Shown here piece after piece: positions 56,622-64,000 of a stretch of DNA of 64,000 bases (its first letter is position 1; every line of letters begins with the position of its first letter). This DNA is from Micromonospora sonchi (GTDB lineage Bacteria > Actinomycetota > Actinomycetes > Mycobacteriales > Micromonosporaceae). The notes beneath the pieces are model-generated. The model was not told where the DNA came from. It saw nothing but the letters and a program-made list of their open reading frames with translations, and did no database searches. Where the stretch lies: contig NZ_BMNB01000026.1 in the NCBI RefSeq assembly GCF_014646235.1, positions 1-64,000 of the forward strand. Direction: 5' to 3'. A program made the translations under genes and the position numbers.

Positions 56622-57535
56622 GCGCCGGCCTCGGCGGGCCCGCCAACCTCGGAGAGCGGCCCTACCGGGCGGGGTTCGCGTGTTTCGTCGGCCGGCCCAA
56701 CGCGGGCAAGTCGACGCTGACCAACGCGATCATCGGGCAGAAGATCGCCATCACCTCGAACAAGCCGCAGACCACCCGGCACGTCATCCGGGCGGTGCTG
56801 CACCGGCCGGAGTCGCAGCTGGTGCTGGTCGACACGCCCGGCCTGCACCGCCCGCGCACCCTGCTCGGCGAGCGGCTCAACGACCTGGTCCGGCAGACCT
56901 GGAGCGAGGTCGACGTGATCGGCCTCTGCATCCCCGCGGACGAGCAGATCGGCCGCGGCGACCGGTTCATCACCGGGGAACTGGCCGGGCTGAAGGCGAC
57001 GGTGCTGGCGGTGGTCACCAAGACCGATCTGGTCGACCGCAAGCGGCTGGCCGAGCAGTTGCTCGCCGTCAGCGAGCTGGGTGACTTCGCCGACGTGGTT
57101 CCGGTCAGCGCGGTCTCCGGGCATCAACTGGACACCCTGGTCGAGGTGATGACGGGCTACCTTCCCGAGTCTCCGCAGCTGTACCCGGACGACATGCTCA
57201 CCGACGATCCGGAGCAGGTGCTGGTCGCGGAGCTGATCCGGGAGGCGGCGCTGGAGGGGGTCCGGGACGAGTTGCCGCACTCCATCGCGGTGGTGGTCGA
57301 GGAGATGATCCCCGAGGGGCAGCTCATGAAGATCTATGCCGACGTGTACGTGGAGCGGCCCAGCCAGAAGGCGATCGTCATCGGCCATCGGGGCAGCCGG
57401 CTCAAGGAGGTCGGCACCACCGCCCGGCGGCAGATCGAGGAGTTGCTCGGCACCCGGATCTATCTCGATCTGCACGTCCGGGTGGCCAAGGACTGGCAGC
57501 GCGACCCGAAGCAGTTGCGCAAGCTCGGTTTCTGA
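56618..57535 (+). CDS. era: GTPase Era
   Basis: An essential GTPase that binds the 3' end of 16S rRNA during small-subunit assembly. The 305-residue protein has GRPNAGKSTLTN (G1) near residue 23, KPQTTRH (G2), DTPGLH (G3), TKTDL (G4) and VSAVSG (G5). The KH domain has QKAIVIGHRGSRLKEVGTTA near 255. It starts with ATG overlapping the previous stop. YbeY and Era lie in the same operon, and both serve 16S maturation. Confidence 0.97.
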   Translation: MSAGLGGPANLGERPYRAGFACFVGRPNAGKSTLTNAIIGQKIAITSNKPQTTRHVIRAVLHRPESQLVLVDTPGLHRPRTLLGERLNDLVRQTWSEVDVIGLCIPADEQIGRGDRFITGELAGLKATVLAVVTKTDLVDRKRLAEQLLAVSELGDFADVVPVSAVSGHQLDTLVEVMTGYLPESPQLYPDDMLTDDPEQVLVAELIREAALEGVRDELPHSIAVVVEEMIPEGQLMKIYADVYVERPSQKAIVIGHRGSRLKEVGTTARRQIEELLGTRIYLDLHVRVAKDWQRDPKQLRKLGF

Positions 57536-57708
57536 GGACGGTCGTCCGGTCGCGGGGGCGCAATCCGGGCGATCGTCCTTGATTGCCTGATCGGTACCGG
57601 TCAGGCATATGGGAAGGTTCACTTTCCCGCCGGGTTTCCGGGCGTTTCCGAGGCTTGCCCCGGAGGGTAGGGAGGTACTCCACACCCTCCGGATACAGAT
57701 GCAGGCTG

Positions 57709-58812
57709 ATGCGAAACAGATACCTGGACGTGCTGCGTGCCCTGGCCATCGTGCGGGTCGTCGTCTACCACGTCACCGGTTGGGCCTCGCTGACGTTGCT
57801 GTTCCCGGCGATGTCGGTGATGTTCGCCCTCGCCGGGTCGCTGATGGCGGCTTCATTGAACCGGTCCGGGCCCATGGCGGTCGGCCGGCGGATGCGGCGG
57901 CTGCTGCCCTCGCTGTGGGTGGTGGCCGCGATCTTCGTGCCGGCGATGCTGCTCACCGGGCTGCCACTGACCCCGAAGGTGCTGCTCTGGCTCTTCCCCG
58001 TGGCCGACCCGCCGGCGAACCACTGGGGTGCGTTGGCGCTGAGCCCGATCTGGTACCTGCGTGACTACCTCTGGTTCGTGCTCGCCTCCCCGATCGCCCT
58101 CTGGCTGTTCCGGCGCTTCCCGCTGCCCACCCTGCTCGCCCCGTACTGCCTGCTGCTCGCCATCGAGCTGGGCATCTACCCGAACCCGCACGGCGTACTC
58201 CGGGAGTTCGGTCTCTACTTCGGGGCCTGGCTGCTGGGCTTCGCCCACCAGGCCGGGATGCTGCGCCGCCTGACCAACCGGGTGCTGATCCCGGTCGCGC
58301 TCGTCCTCGCGGCGGTCGGCGGCGCCTGGATCCTGGCCCACCCCGGCCCGCGGGGCTACGACCTGAACGACATCCCGCTCGGCAACGCCCTCTGGTCGGC
58401 CGCGTTCATCCTGGTGGCGCTGGGTCGGGCCCCGGCGGCCGCCGCCTGGGCGGACCGCAACGCGGTGTTCGGCCGGGCGGTGACCGTGCTGAACCGGCGG
58501 GCGCTGACCGTCTACCTGTGGCACATGGCGTTCGTGGTGGCGCTCACCCCACTGGTGGACGTGGTCGGCTGGTCGCACCAGGACCTGCTGGGTCTGGCCA
58601 TCCGGATCGTCCTGGTCTTCCTGCTGGTGGGCGTGGTGACCGCGCTGTTCGGCTGGATCGAGGACGTGGCGGCGCGGCGTCCTCCCGAGCTGGTCCCCGG
58701 CAGGCGACGCCCGCCGGTGCCGGCGGGCCGCCGGCACGCCGAGGGCCGCGCCGGCGACGACCACCGGGTGCCCGGTCAGCGTGACCGGGCCGGCGAGGTC
58801 AACGTGAGGTGA
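57709..58812 (+). CDS. Acyltransferase 3 family membrane protein
   Basis: A 367-residue membrane acyltransferase with about ten helices. MRNRYLDVLRALAIVRVVVYHVTGW opens it, holding the Arg and catalytic His of the family, and WYLRDYLWFVLASP and YLWHMAFVVAL are further marks. Such enzymes acylate sugars or antibiotics; the substrate is unknown. The ATG at 57709 is chosen from the family N-terminus; the upstream open frame is not protein-like. The upstream 170 bp hold a hairpin (57660-57692). Confidence 0.9.
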   Translation: MRNRYLDVLRALAIVRVVVYHVTGWASLTLLFPAMSVMFALAGSLMAASLNRSGPMAVGRRMRRLLPSLWVVAAIFVPAMLLTGLPLTPKVLLWLFPVADPPANHWGALALSPIWYLRDYLWFVLASPIALWLFRRFPLPTLLAPYCLLLAIELGIYPNPHGVLREFGLYFGAWLLGFAHQAGMLRRLTNRVLIPVALVLAAVGGAWILAHPGPRGYDLNDIPLGNALWSAAFILVALGRAPAAAAWADRNAVFGRAVTVLNRRALTVYLWHMAFVVALTPLVDVVGWSHQDLLGLAIRIVLVFLLVGVVTALFGWIEDVAARRPPELVPGRRRPPVPAGRRHAEGRAGDDHRVPGQRDRAGEVNVR

Positions 58813-59596
58813 CGGTGATGTCGCCGCTGCCGGTGCGTACGTCGAGCACGTGCGAGGCGGACGGATCGTGTGCGACGTCCAGTTCGACCTGCCCGGAACC
58901 GGCCTTCGACCGCACCTGGTACGCGCCCGCCGGCACGGTCAGGTTGACGTCACCGCTGGACGCGTGCACCCGGGCGGAGGCCGGCCGGTCCAGCTCCACG
59001 CTGACGTCGCCCGAGCTGGCCTCGGCGTTCACCTCGCCGCCGAGCCGGCTGGCCGTGATGTTCCCGGAGGAGGCGCGGAGCACGACCGGCTGGGCCACGT
59101 CGTACACCTCGATGTCGCCGGAGCCGCTCTGCACCCGCACCGGGCCGGCGGCGTCGGACACCCGGACGTCGCCGGAGCCCACCTTGACCTCGACCGAGCC
59201 GACGCGGGTCAGGTCGAAGTTGCCGGAGCTGGTCTCGCCCTGGACGCTGACCCCCGCGCCGCTGGTCACCTCGTAGGAGACGCTGCACCGCTGGCCGCAC
59301 GAGGTGTCCAGTACCAGCTCCGTGCCCTTGATCTCGTACGTCGGCCCTGGCTGGTCGCCCTGGTAACGCACCACACGCTTGATCCGTACGCTGTCCGCGT
59401 CGCCGTCGGCCCGGACCACCACGTCGCCGGAGCCGGGCAGCACCCGGATCGCGGTGACCCGGGCGGACTCGGTGGTGTCGTAGTGGAGGTAGCTGAAGAA
59501 GGGGTTGCTGTCGCATCCGGCGAGGACGATCATGGTGGCCGCCGCGGCGATCGCCATGGCCTTGCGGGGCAGTGCGGTGGTCAGGTGCTGAGCCAT
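58799..59596 (-). CDS. DUF4097 lipoprotein
   Basis: A 265-residue lipoprotein. The signal peptide ends in the lipobox LAGC near residue 27, and a DUF4097 beta-helix domain follows, with repeated strands of the type SGDV and SGNI (for example VKVGSGDVRVSD, RASSGNITASR, EASSGDVSVEL). Two cysteines lie in TSCGQRCSV. Function unknown; these domains are often cell-surface adhesin or sensor-like. It is convergent with the acyltransferase gene and overlaps it by 14 bases. The ATG at 59596 is preferred to the GTG at 59605. Confidence 0.9.
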   Translation of the reverse strand: MAQHLTTALPRKAMAIAAAATMIVLAGCDSNPFFSYLHYDTTESARVTAIRVLPGSGDVVVRADGDADSVRIKRVVRYQGDQPGPTYEIKGTELVLDTSCGQRCSVSYEVTSGAGVSVQGETSSGNFDLTRVGSVEVKVGSGDVRVSDAAGPVRVQSGSGDIEVYDVAQPVVLRASSGNITASRLGGEVNAEASSGDVSVELDRPASARVHASSGDVNLTVPAGAYQVRSKAGSGQVELDVAHDPSASHVLDVRTGSGDITVTSR

Positions 59597-59721
59597 GCCG
59601 AGCACGCTACGGCCGGCGCCGGCGTACCCGCATCGGGGATCCCCGGCACCGCAACCCCGAGCGGACCCTGAATTCCGACCCGGGGTGCCACCCGCACCGC
59701 GGCCGGGAGGAGAATGGCGCG

Positions 59722-60549
59722 ATGGCCGGGTACCGCCGACAGCTCTACCGCGACGACGCGGTGGTGCTGCGCGTCCAGAAACTCGGCGAGTCGGATCGGA
59801 TCATCACCCTCCTCACCCGGCGGCACGGCCGGCTGCGTGCGGTCGCCCGAGGGGTGCGCCGGACCACCTCGAAGTTCGGTGCCCGGCTGGAGCCGTTCGG
59901 CCACGTCGACGTGCAGCTCGCCGGTGACCCCAAGGGGGAGCTGGGCAGCTCGCTGCAGAGCGTCAGCCAGGTCGAGGGGATCGACCTGTACGGCAAGCGG
60001 TTCCTCGGCGACTATCCCCGCTACACGGCGGCCAGCGCGATCGCCGAGACCGCCGAACGGCTCACCCCGGTGGAGCGGGAGCCGTCGCTGCGGCTGTTCC
60101 AGCTCACCCTGGGGGCGCTGCGGGCCCTCGCCGAGGGCAGCCACGCCCCCACCCTGGTGCTCGACGCGTACCTGCTGCGGGGCATGGCCCTGGCGGGCTG
60201 GGCGCCGGCGCTGACCGCCTGCGCGGTCTGCGGCACCCCCGGGCGGCACCGGGCCTTCTCCGTACCGGCCGGTGGCGCCGTCTGCCCGGACTGCCGCCCA
60301 CCCGGCGCTGCCCACCCGGCGCCGGCCACCATCGACCTGATGTCGGCGCTGACCGCCGGTGACTGGCGGGTCGCCGACGCCGCCGACACCGGGGTACGCC
60401 GGGAGTGCAGCGGGTTGGTCGCGGCGCACCTGCAATGGCACCTGGAGCGCGCGCTACGCTCGCTGCCGCTGGTGGACCGGGGCGGCCCGACCCCCGGCAC
60501 CGTCCGGTCACCCGGCGGTGGAGACGTGAGCAGGGAGAGAAGCGAGTGA
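59722..60549 (+). CDS. recO: DNA repair protein RecO
   Basis: Loads RecA through RecFOR. The 275-residue protein starts with the OB fold (YRDDAVVLRVQKLGESDRII) and ends with a helical part that contains a zinc-finger (CAVCG and CPDC). The stop overlaps the uppS start (GTGA). The ATG at 59722 has a gggaggag site 9 nt upstream. The gap after era is filled by the acyltransferase and DUF4097 genes, which break the usual era-recO run. Confidence 0.95.
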   Translation: MAGYRRQLYRDDAVVLRVQKLGESDRIITLLTRRHGRLRAVARGVRRTTSKFGARLEPFGHVDVQLAGDPKGELGSSLQSVSQVEGIDLYGKRFLGDYPRYTAASAIAETAERLTPVEREPSLRLFQLTLGALRALAEGSHAPTLVLDAYLLRGMALAGWAPALTACAVCGTPGRHRAFSVPAGGAVCPDCRPPGAAHPAPATIDLMSALTAGDWRVADAADTGVRRECSGLVAAHLQWHLERALRSLPLVDRGGPTPGTVRSPGGGDVSRERSE

Positions 60550-61358
60550 TCCGAGCCAGCAGGCCCGGCCGGCGTGAGCCGGTGCCGCCGACCCCACACC
60601 CGTCGGGCGCCCGACCGCCGGCACTGCCGCCGCAGGCGGTGCCCCGGCACGTCGCGGTGGTGATGGACGGCAACGGCCGGTGGGCCAAGGAGCGCGGGCT
60701 GCCGCGCACCAAGGGGCACGAGGCGGGGGAGTTCTCCCTCTTCGACACCGTCGAGGGCGCCATCGAGATGGGCATCCCCTACCTGTCGGCGTACGCCTTC
60801 TCCACCGAGAACTGGCGGCGTTCGCCGGACGAGGTCCGGTTCCTGATGGGTTTCAACCGGGACGTCATCCGCCGCCGCCGGGACCAGTTGGTCGACCTCG
60901 GCGTGCGGGTGGTCTGGTCCGGTCGGGCCGGGCGGCTGTGGAAGAGCGTCATCAGCGAGTTGCAGACCGCCGAGGAGATGTCCCGGGACAACTCGACGCT
61001 GACCCTGCAGTTCTGCGTCAACTACGGCGGGCAGGCGGAGATCGCCGACGCCGCCGCCGCGATCGCCCGGGACGTGGCCGCCGGCCGGCTCGACCCGGCG
61101 AAGGTGACCGAGAAGACCATCGAGCGCTACCTGTACCACCCCGAGGTGCCCGAGGTGGACCTGTTCCTGCGGCCCTCCGGGGAGCAGCGCACCTCGAACT
61201 TCCTGCTCTGGCAGAGCGCGTACGCCGAGCTGGTCTTCCTGGACACGCTCTGGCCCGACTTCGACCGCCGGCACCTATGGTACGCCTGCGAGCTGTACGC
61301 CCAGCGGGACCGCCGCTTCGGCGGCGCGCTGCCCAACCCGGTGGCACCGACCACTTGA
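60546..61358 (+). CDS. uppS: Isoprenyl transferase (Z-polyprenyl diphosphate synthase)
   Basis: Makes the lipid carrier for cell-wall synthesis. The 270-residue protein has the catalytic VVMDGNGRWAKERGLPRTKGH near residue 38, AFSTENWRRS near 85 and LRPSGEQRTSNFLLWQSAY near 218. The product could be C50 or C55; the sequence alone does not show which. The GTG overlaps the recO stop. Confidence 0.96.
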   Translation: MIRASRPGRREPVPPTPHPSGARPPALPPQAVPRHVAVVMDGNGRWAKERGLPRTKGHEAGEFSLFDTVEGAIEMGIPYLSAYAFSTENWRRSPDEVRFLMGFNRDVIRRRRDQLVDLGVRVVWSGRAGRLWKSVISELQTAEEMSRDNSTLTLQFCVNYGGQAEIADAAAAIARDVAAGRLDPAKVTEKTIERYLYHPEVPEVDLFLRPSGEQRTSNFLLWQSAYAELVFLDTLWPDFDRRHLWYACELYAQRDRRFGGALPNPVAPTT

Positions 61359-61360
61359 GG

Positions 61361-61386
61361 GCTTAGCGGAGGGCCAGGTTGGGTAT
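61361..61386 (+). promoter_or_regulatory. Sigma-B-like promoter of small basic protein
   Basis: GCTT (61361-61364), 16 nt, GGGTAT (61381-61386). This fits GNNT-N14-16-GGGTAT, and the start codon is 37 nt downstream. It resembles the two promoters at 40810 and 41347. Confidence 0.55.
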
Positions 61387-61423
61387 CACCGCTCGCAGCA
61401 GCCACTGACGGAGGTGAACCCAC

Positions 61424-61609
61424 ATGATCCGCAAGCGCGTTGCCCAGTGGGCGGTGATGGCCGTGGCGGTTCCGGTGGCGGCGGCCGGTGCGCGCCGGCT
61501 CAGTCACGCGCTGGAGTCGCGGCGTGGCTCGTCCCGCGCCAGTCGAATGCTCAGCCGGGGGGCCGAGCTGATCCGCCCACAGAAGGCCAAGCGTCGCCGC
61601 TTCTTCTGA
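61424..61609 (+). CDS. Small basic membrane-associated protein, 61 residues
   Basis: A small protein with one possible membrane helix (about residues 8-22, WAVMAVAVPVAAAGA) and a highly basic C-terminus (RPQKAKRRRFF). A ggaggtg site lies before the ATG, and the sigma-B-like promoter supports its being real. The family is not known; the predicted regulation suggests a stress role. Confidence 0.75.
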   Translation: MIRKRVAQWAVMAVAVPVAAAGARRLSHALESRRGSSRASRMLSRGAELIRPQKAKRRRFF

Positions 61610-61663
61610 CCCGCCCCGCCCACGCCCCCGCCGATGTGGACGGGGGCGCGGGCGCGTGGTCGA

Positions 61664-63109
61664 TCAGGCCTCGACCTCGGCGCGGTCCGGAGTGGCCCAG
61701 AGGGTGTGGAAGGAACCGTCGCGGTCGACGCGGCGGTAGGTGTGCGCGCCGAAGTTGTCCCGCAGGCCCTGGATGAGGGCGGCGGGCAGGCGCTGGGCGC
61801 GCAGCGCGTCGAAGTACGCCAGCGACGAGGCGAACGCCGGCGCCGGCACCCCGACCCGAGCCGCCTCGGCGACCACCCGCCGCCAGCTCGGCACCCCGTC
61901 CCGCACGGTGTCGGCGAACCACGGCGCCACCAGCAGGCTGGGCAGCTCCGGCTGCTCGTCGTAGGCCTGCTTGATCCGGTCCAGGAAGCGCGCCCGGATG
62001 ATGCAGCCGCCCCGCCAGATGGTCGCCGTGCCGCCGAGGTCGATGTTCCAGTCGTACTCCGCGCTGCCGGCCCGGATCTGGTCGAAGCCTTGGGCGTACG
62101 CGACGATCTTCGAGGCCAGCAGCGCGCGCCGGACGTCCTCGATGAAGGCGTCGCGGTCACTGACCTGCCACTTCTCCCCGGCGTCGGGGAACGCCCGCTG
62201 CGCGGCCTCGCGCTGGCCGACGTGCCCGGACAGTGACCGGGCGAAGGTCGCCTCGGCGATGCCGGTGATCGGGATGCCCAGGTCGAGGGCGATCTGGACG
62301 GTCCACCGGCCGGTGCCCTTCTGCTCGGCGCGGTCCTGCACCACGTCCACGAACGCCTCGCCGGTGGCCGCGTCGGTGTGCGCCAGCACGTCGGCGGTGA
62401 TCTCGATCAGGAAGGACTCCAGCTCGCCGCTGTTCCACTCCCGGAAGATCTCCGCCAGCTCGGACGGCGTCGCGCCCAGCCCGGCCCGCAGCAGGTCGTA
62501 CGCCTCGGCGATGAGCTGCATGTCGGCGTACTCGATGCCGTTGTGGACCATCTTGACGAAGTGCCCGGCGCCGTCCGGCCCGATGTGCCGGCAGCACGGC
62601 TCGCCGTCGACCTGCGCGGCGATCTTCTCGAAGATCGGCCCGAGCTTGCGGTACGACTCGGCCGAGCCGCCCGGCATGATGCTCGGCCCCCACAGCGCGC
62701 CCTCCTCGCCACCGGAGACGCCGGTGCCGACGAAGTGCAGCCCCGTAGCCCGCAGCGCCTCCTCCCGCCGCCGCGTGTCGGCGAAGTGCGCGTTGCCGCA
62801 GTCGATGATGATGTCGCCCGCCTCCAGCAGCGGCACCAGCTCGTCGATCACCGCGTCGGTGGGCCCGCCCGCCTTGACCATGACGATCACCGCGCGGGGG
62901 CGTTCCAGCGCGGCGACGAAGTCCGCGAGGGACTCCGTCGGGACGAAGGTGCCCTCGTCGCCGTGCTCCGCCACCAGCGACCGGGTCCGCTCCGGTGAGC
63001 GGTTGTGCAACGCCACGGTGAACCCGTTGCGGGCCAGGTTGCGGGCCAGATTCCGGCCCATCACCGCCAGCCCGGTCACACCGATCTGCGCCGTCGCCCG
63101 ATCCGCCAT
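61664..63109 (-). CDS. gnd: 6-phosphogluconate dehydrogenase, decarboxylating
   Basis: Oxidises 6-phosphogluconate to ribulose 5-phosphate with NADPH in the pentose phosphate pathway. The 481-residue protein has the dinucleotide motif GVTGLAVMGRNLARNLA near residue 10. Substrate-site blocks FVGTGVSGGEEGALWGPSIMPGG and DGAGHFVKMVHNGIEYADMQ lie near 130 and 180, and the family C-terminus FHTLW is present. The ATG at 63109 fits the family length; a GTG at 63118 is possible. Confidence 0.97.
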   Translation of the reverse strand: MADRATAQIGVTGLAVMGRNLARNLARNGFTVALHNRSPERTRSLVAEHGDEGTFVPTESLADFVAALERPRAVIVMVKAGGPTDAVIDELVPLLEAGDIIIDCGNAHFADTRRREEALRATGLHFVGTGVSGGEEGALWGPSIMPGGSAESYRKLGPIFEKIAAQVDGEPCCRHIGPDGAGHFVKMVHNGIEYADMQLIAEAYDLLRAGLGATPSELAEIFREWNSGELESFLIEITADVLAHTDAATGEAFVDVVQDRAEQKGTGRWTVQIALDLGIPITGIAEATFARSLSGHVGQREAAQRAFPDAGEKWQVSDRDAFIEDVRRALLASKIVAYAQGFDQIRAGSAEYDWNIDLGGTATIWRGGCIIRARFLDRIKQAYDEQPELPSLLVAPWFADTVRDGVPSWRRVVAEAARVGVPAPAFASSLAYFDALRAQRLPAALIQGLRDNFGAHTYRRVDRDGSFHTLWATPDRAEVEA

Positions 63110-63555
63110 CCTCGTCGCCACCTTCCGCCGTCGACCTGTAGTGCTGCGACGGTATACCGGGCCGGGGATCGTGCGCGTCATCCCCCCACCGCTGGTCACC
63201 AGGTGGTCGCGAAGCGCACGCCGACAGGCCGCCGCCGGCGCTTCCACCACGGGTGGCGCAGCCGGATTCGTGAGGCAGCCGCGTCGGGCCGGTAATTCGG
63301 ATGCGTCGCCGTCGACCGGGGGATAACGTGCCGGTCATGCGCAAGTGACGTCCGTTTCATCGAGCCGGTCCGCCGCCCCTGGTGCTGCGGACCCGTCTGC
63401 TCCGGGCGTCCACGCATTTCTTCCCGCTGTCGCGTCGATGGCGTCATCCGTGGTCGCCGTGGGGCAACTGTCCGGCGAATCCGTACGACCGCCACCGGCG
63501 GTCACCAGACGCGGCGGGGCGCGACCCCCGCGACCCGCCGAGCGAGGAGGCCCTG
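63110..63555. other. 446-bp intergenic stretch without a gene
   Basis: This divergent region lies between gnd and the small gene at 63556. It should hold both promoters; on the gnd side a tatacc motif near 63154 is a weak -10 candidate. No repeat, RNA gene or protein with coding character was seen. Confidence 0.5.
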
Positions 63556-63891
63556 ATGCCTGCCAGCCGTAAGCCGAAGAAGTCCCGCACCAGCCCGGTC
63601 CCGAACCTGACGCCGGCCGACCTCGCCGCCGCAGCGGCGGCGGCCGCACCGCCGGTGCCGGTGGCCCTCACCTCGTCCCTCGCCGCACCGGCCGATCCGC
63701 TGGCGGTCGACCCGCTGGCGGTCGAGCCGACAGCGCCGGCCCGGTTGCCGGCGTCGGACCGGTCCGCCGCACCGGTCGACCGGGCCGCTGCGCCGACGGC
63801 CGGCCCACCGGCCGATCGGGGCAAGGGGTTCAGCGTCGGCCGCACCCAGCGGGCCGGGGCGGTCCGGCGGTACGCCTTCCGGCGTAGCTGA
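63556..63891 (+). CDS. Hypothetical Ala/Pro-rich protein, 111 residues
   Basis: I do not recognise this protein. It has a basic N-terminus (MPASRKPKKSRTSPVPNL), a long Ala/Pro-rich low-complexity middle and a basic end (GRTQRAGAVRRYAFRRS). The ATG follows a gaggagg site. It is probably disordered and may bind nucleic acid, but its coding status rests only on the ribosome site and codon bias. A strong hairpin follows it. Confidence 0.55.
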   Translation: MPASRKPKKSRTSPVPNLTPADLAAAAAAAAPPVPVALTSSLAAPADPLAVDPLAVEPTAPARLPASDRSAAPVDRAAAPTAGPPADRGKGFSVGRTQRAGAVRRYAFRRS

Positions 63892-63908
63892 CCCGCCGGC
63901 AACCCGTC

Positions 63909-63954
63909 TGTGGGTGCATCTGTGGTCCCTCGGGCGACCACAGATGCACCCACA
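63909..63954. terminator. Bidirectional terminator with 19-bp stem
   Basis: tgtgggtgcatctgtggtc (63909-63927) and its exact complement (63936-63954) surround an 8-nt loop. It lies between convergent genes. Confidence 0.9.
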
Positions 63955-63961
63955 CCGCCGG

Positions 63962-64000
63962 TCAGCCGATCAGCGGACGGAAGGTGCCGAGCGCGATGCT
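63962..64000 (-). CDS. Partial gene, C-terminal 12 codons only
   Basis: On the minus strand the end of the window reads SIALGTFRPLIG and a stop (TGA at 63964-63962), 7 bases past the terminator. This looks like the tail of a convergent gene, but it is too short to name. Confidence 0.4.
   Translation of the reverse strand, partial: SIALGTFRPLIG

Overview
The window comes from a very GC-rich actinobacterium, most likely Micromonospora or a close relative in Micromonosporaceae. The evidence is strong GC bias at third codon positions, many GTG starts, an actinobacterial ileS T-box, an ECF41 sigma/CMD pair, and a long run of housekeeping genes. From memory, that run matches the conserved actinobacterial block valS-folC-DUF4233-ndk, rne-rplU-rpmA-obg, nadD-rsfS-gpgP-degV, comEA-comEC-holA-rpsT, lepA, hemW, hrcA-dnaJ-rsmE, phoH-ybeY-CBS-CDA-like-era-recO-uppS. 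Mycobacterium tuberculosis carries it in the same order. The family-level assignment is inference, since no taxonomic marker longer than 5S rRNA is present.

Layout. 1-170: end of an rRNA operon (5S plus a strong hairpin). 224-9,000: valS, folC, a DUF4233 membrane protein, a membrane-anchored VOC protein, ndk and the ECF41 sigma-factor module. 9,068-12,450: T-box leader and a long-type ileS. 12,456-17,750: plsC, a proline-rich membrane protein, and a radical-SAM/DUF2344 pair. 17,881-23,493: RNase E, L21, L27 and Obg. 23,582-31,523: mixed region with pepN, nadD, rsfS, a GpgP-like phosphatase, degV, an SDR and an orphan TetR C-terminal domain. 31,631-37,092: comEA-comEC-holA and S20. 37,262-46,593: kinase-like and DUF proteins, lepA, two duplicated stress membrane proteins, PhyH, an enoyl-CoA hydratase and hemW. 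46,717-49,783: CIRCE-hrcA-dnaJ-rsmE. 50,331-61,358: HIT protein, serine hydrolase, phoH with an intein, ybeY, CBS protein, era, recO and uppS. 61,424-64,000: a small basic protein, gnd and uncharacterised genes.

How the genes work together. Most encode translation (two tRNA synthetases, L21, L27, S20, LepA, RsfS, RsmE, YbeY, Era, Obg, RNase E), DNA metabolism (HolA, RecO, ComEA/EC), cofactor and envelope precursor synthesis (FolC, NadD, UppS, PlsC, HemW) and stress responses (HrcA/DnaJ, GlsB-type proteins, ECF41). Visible regulation includes a translational-type ileS T-box, a CIRCE operator, an ECF41 autoregulatory promoter, three sigma-B-like promoters and many leaderless -10 boxes placed 6-8 nt before start codons.

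Most notable observations: a 357-residue LAGLIDADG-containing intein with class 3 (W-C-T) hallmarks inside PhoH; a dispersed two-unit GGGCCC repeat in four copies, one of which supplies the C-terminus and stop codon of a phosphatase; an apparent ATC start codon for the DUF2344 gene; and a pair of paralogous membrane proteins with an unnamed two-cysteine C-terminal domain. No CRISPR array, insertion sequence, prophage or tRNA gene was seen.
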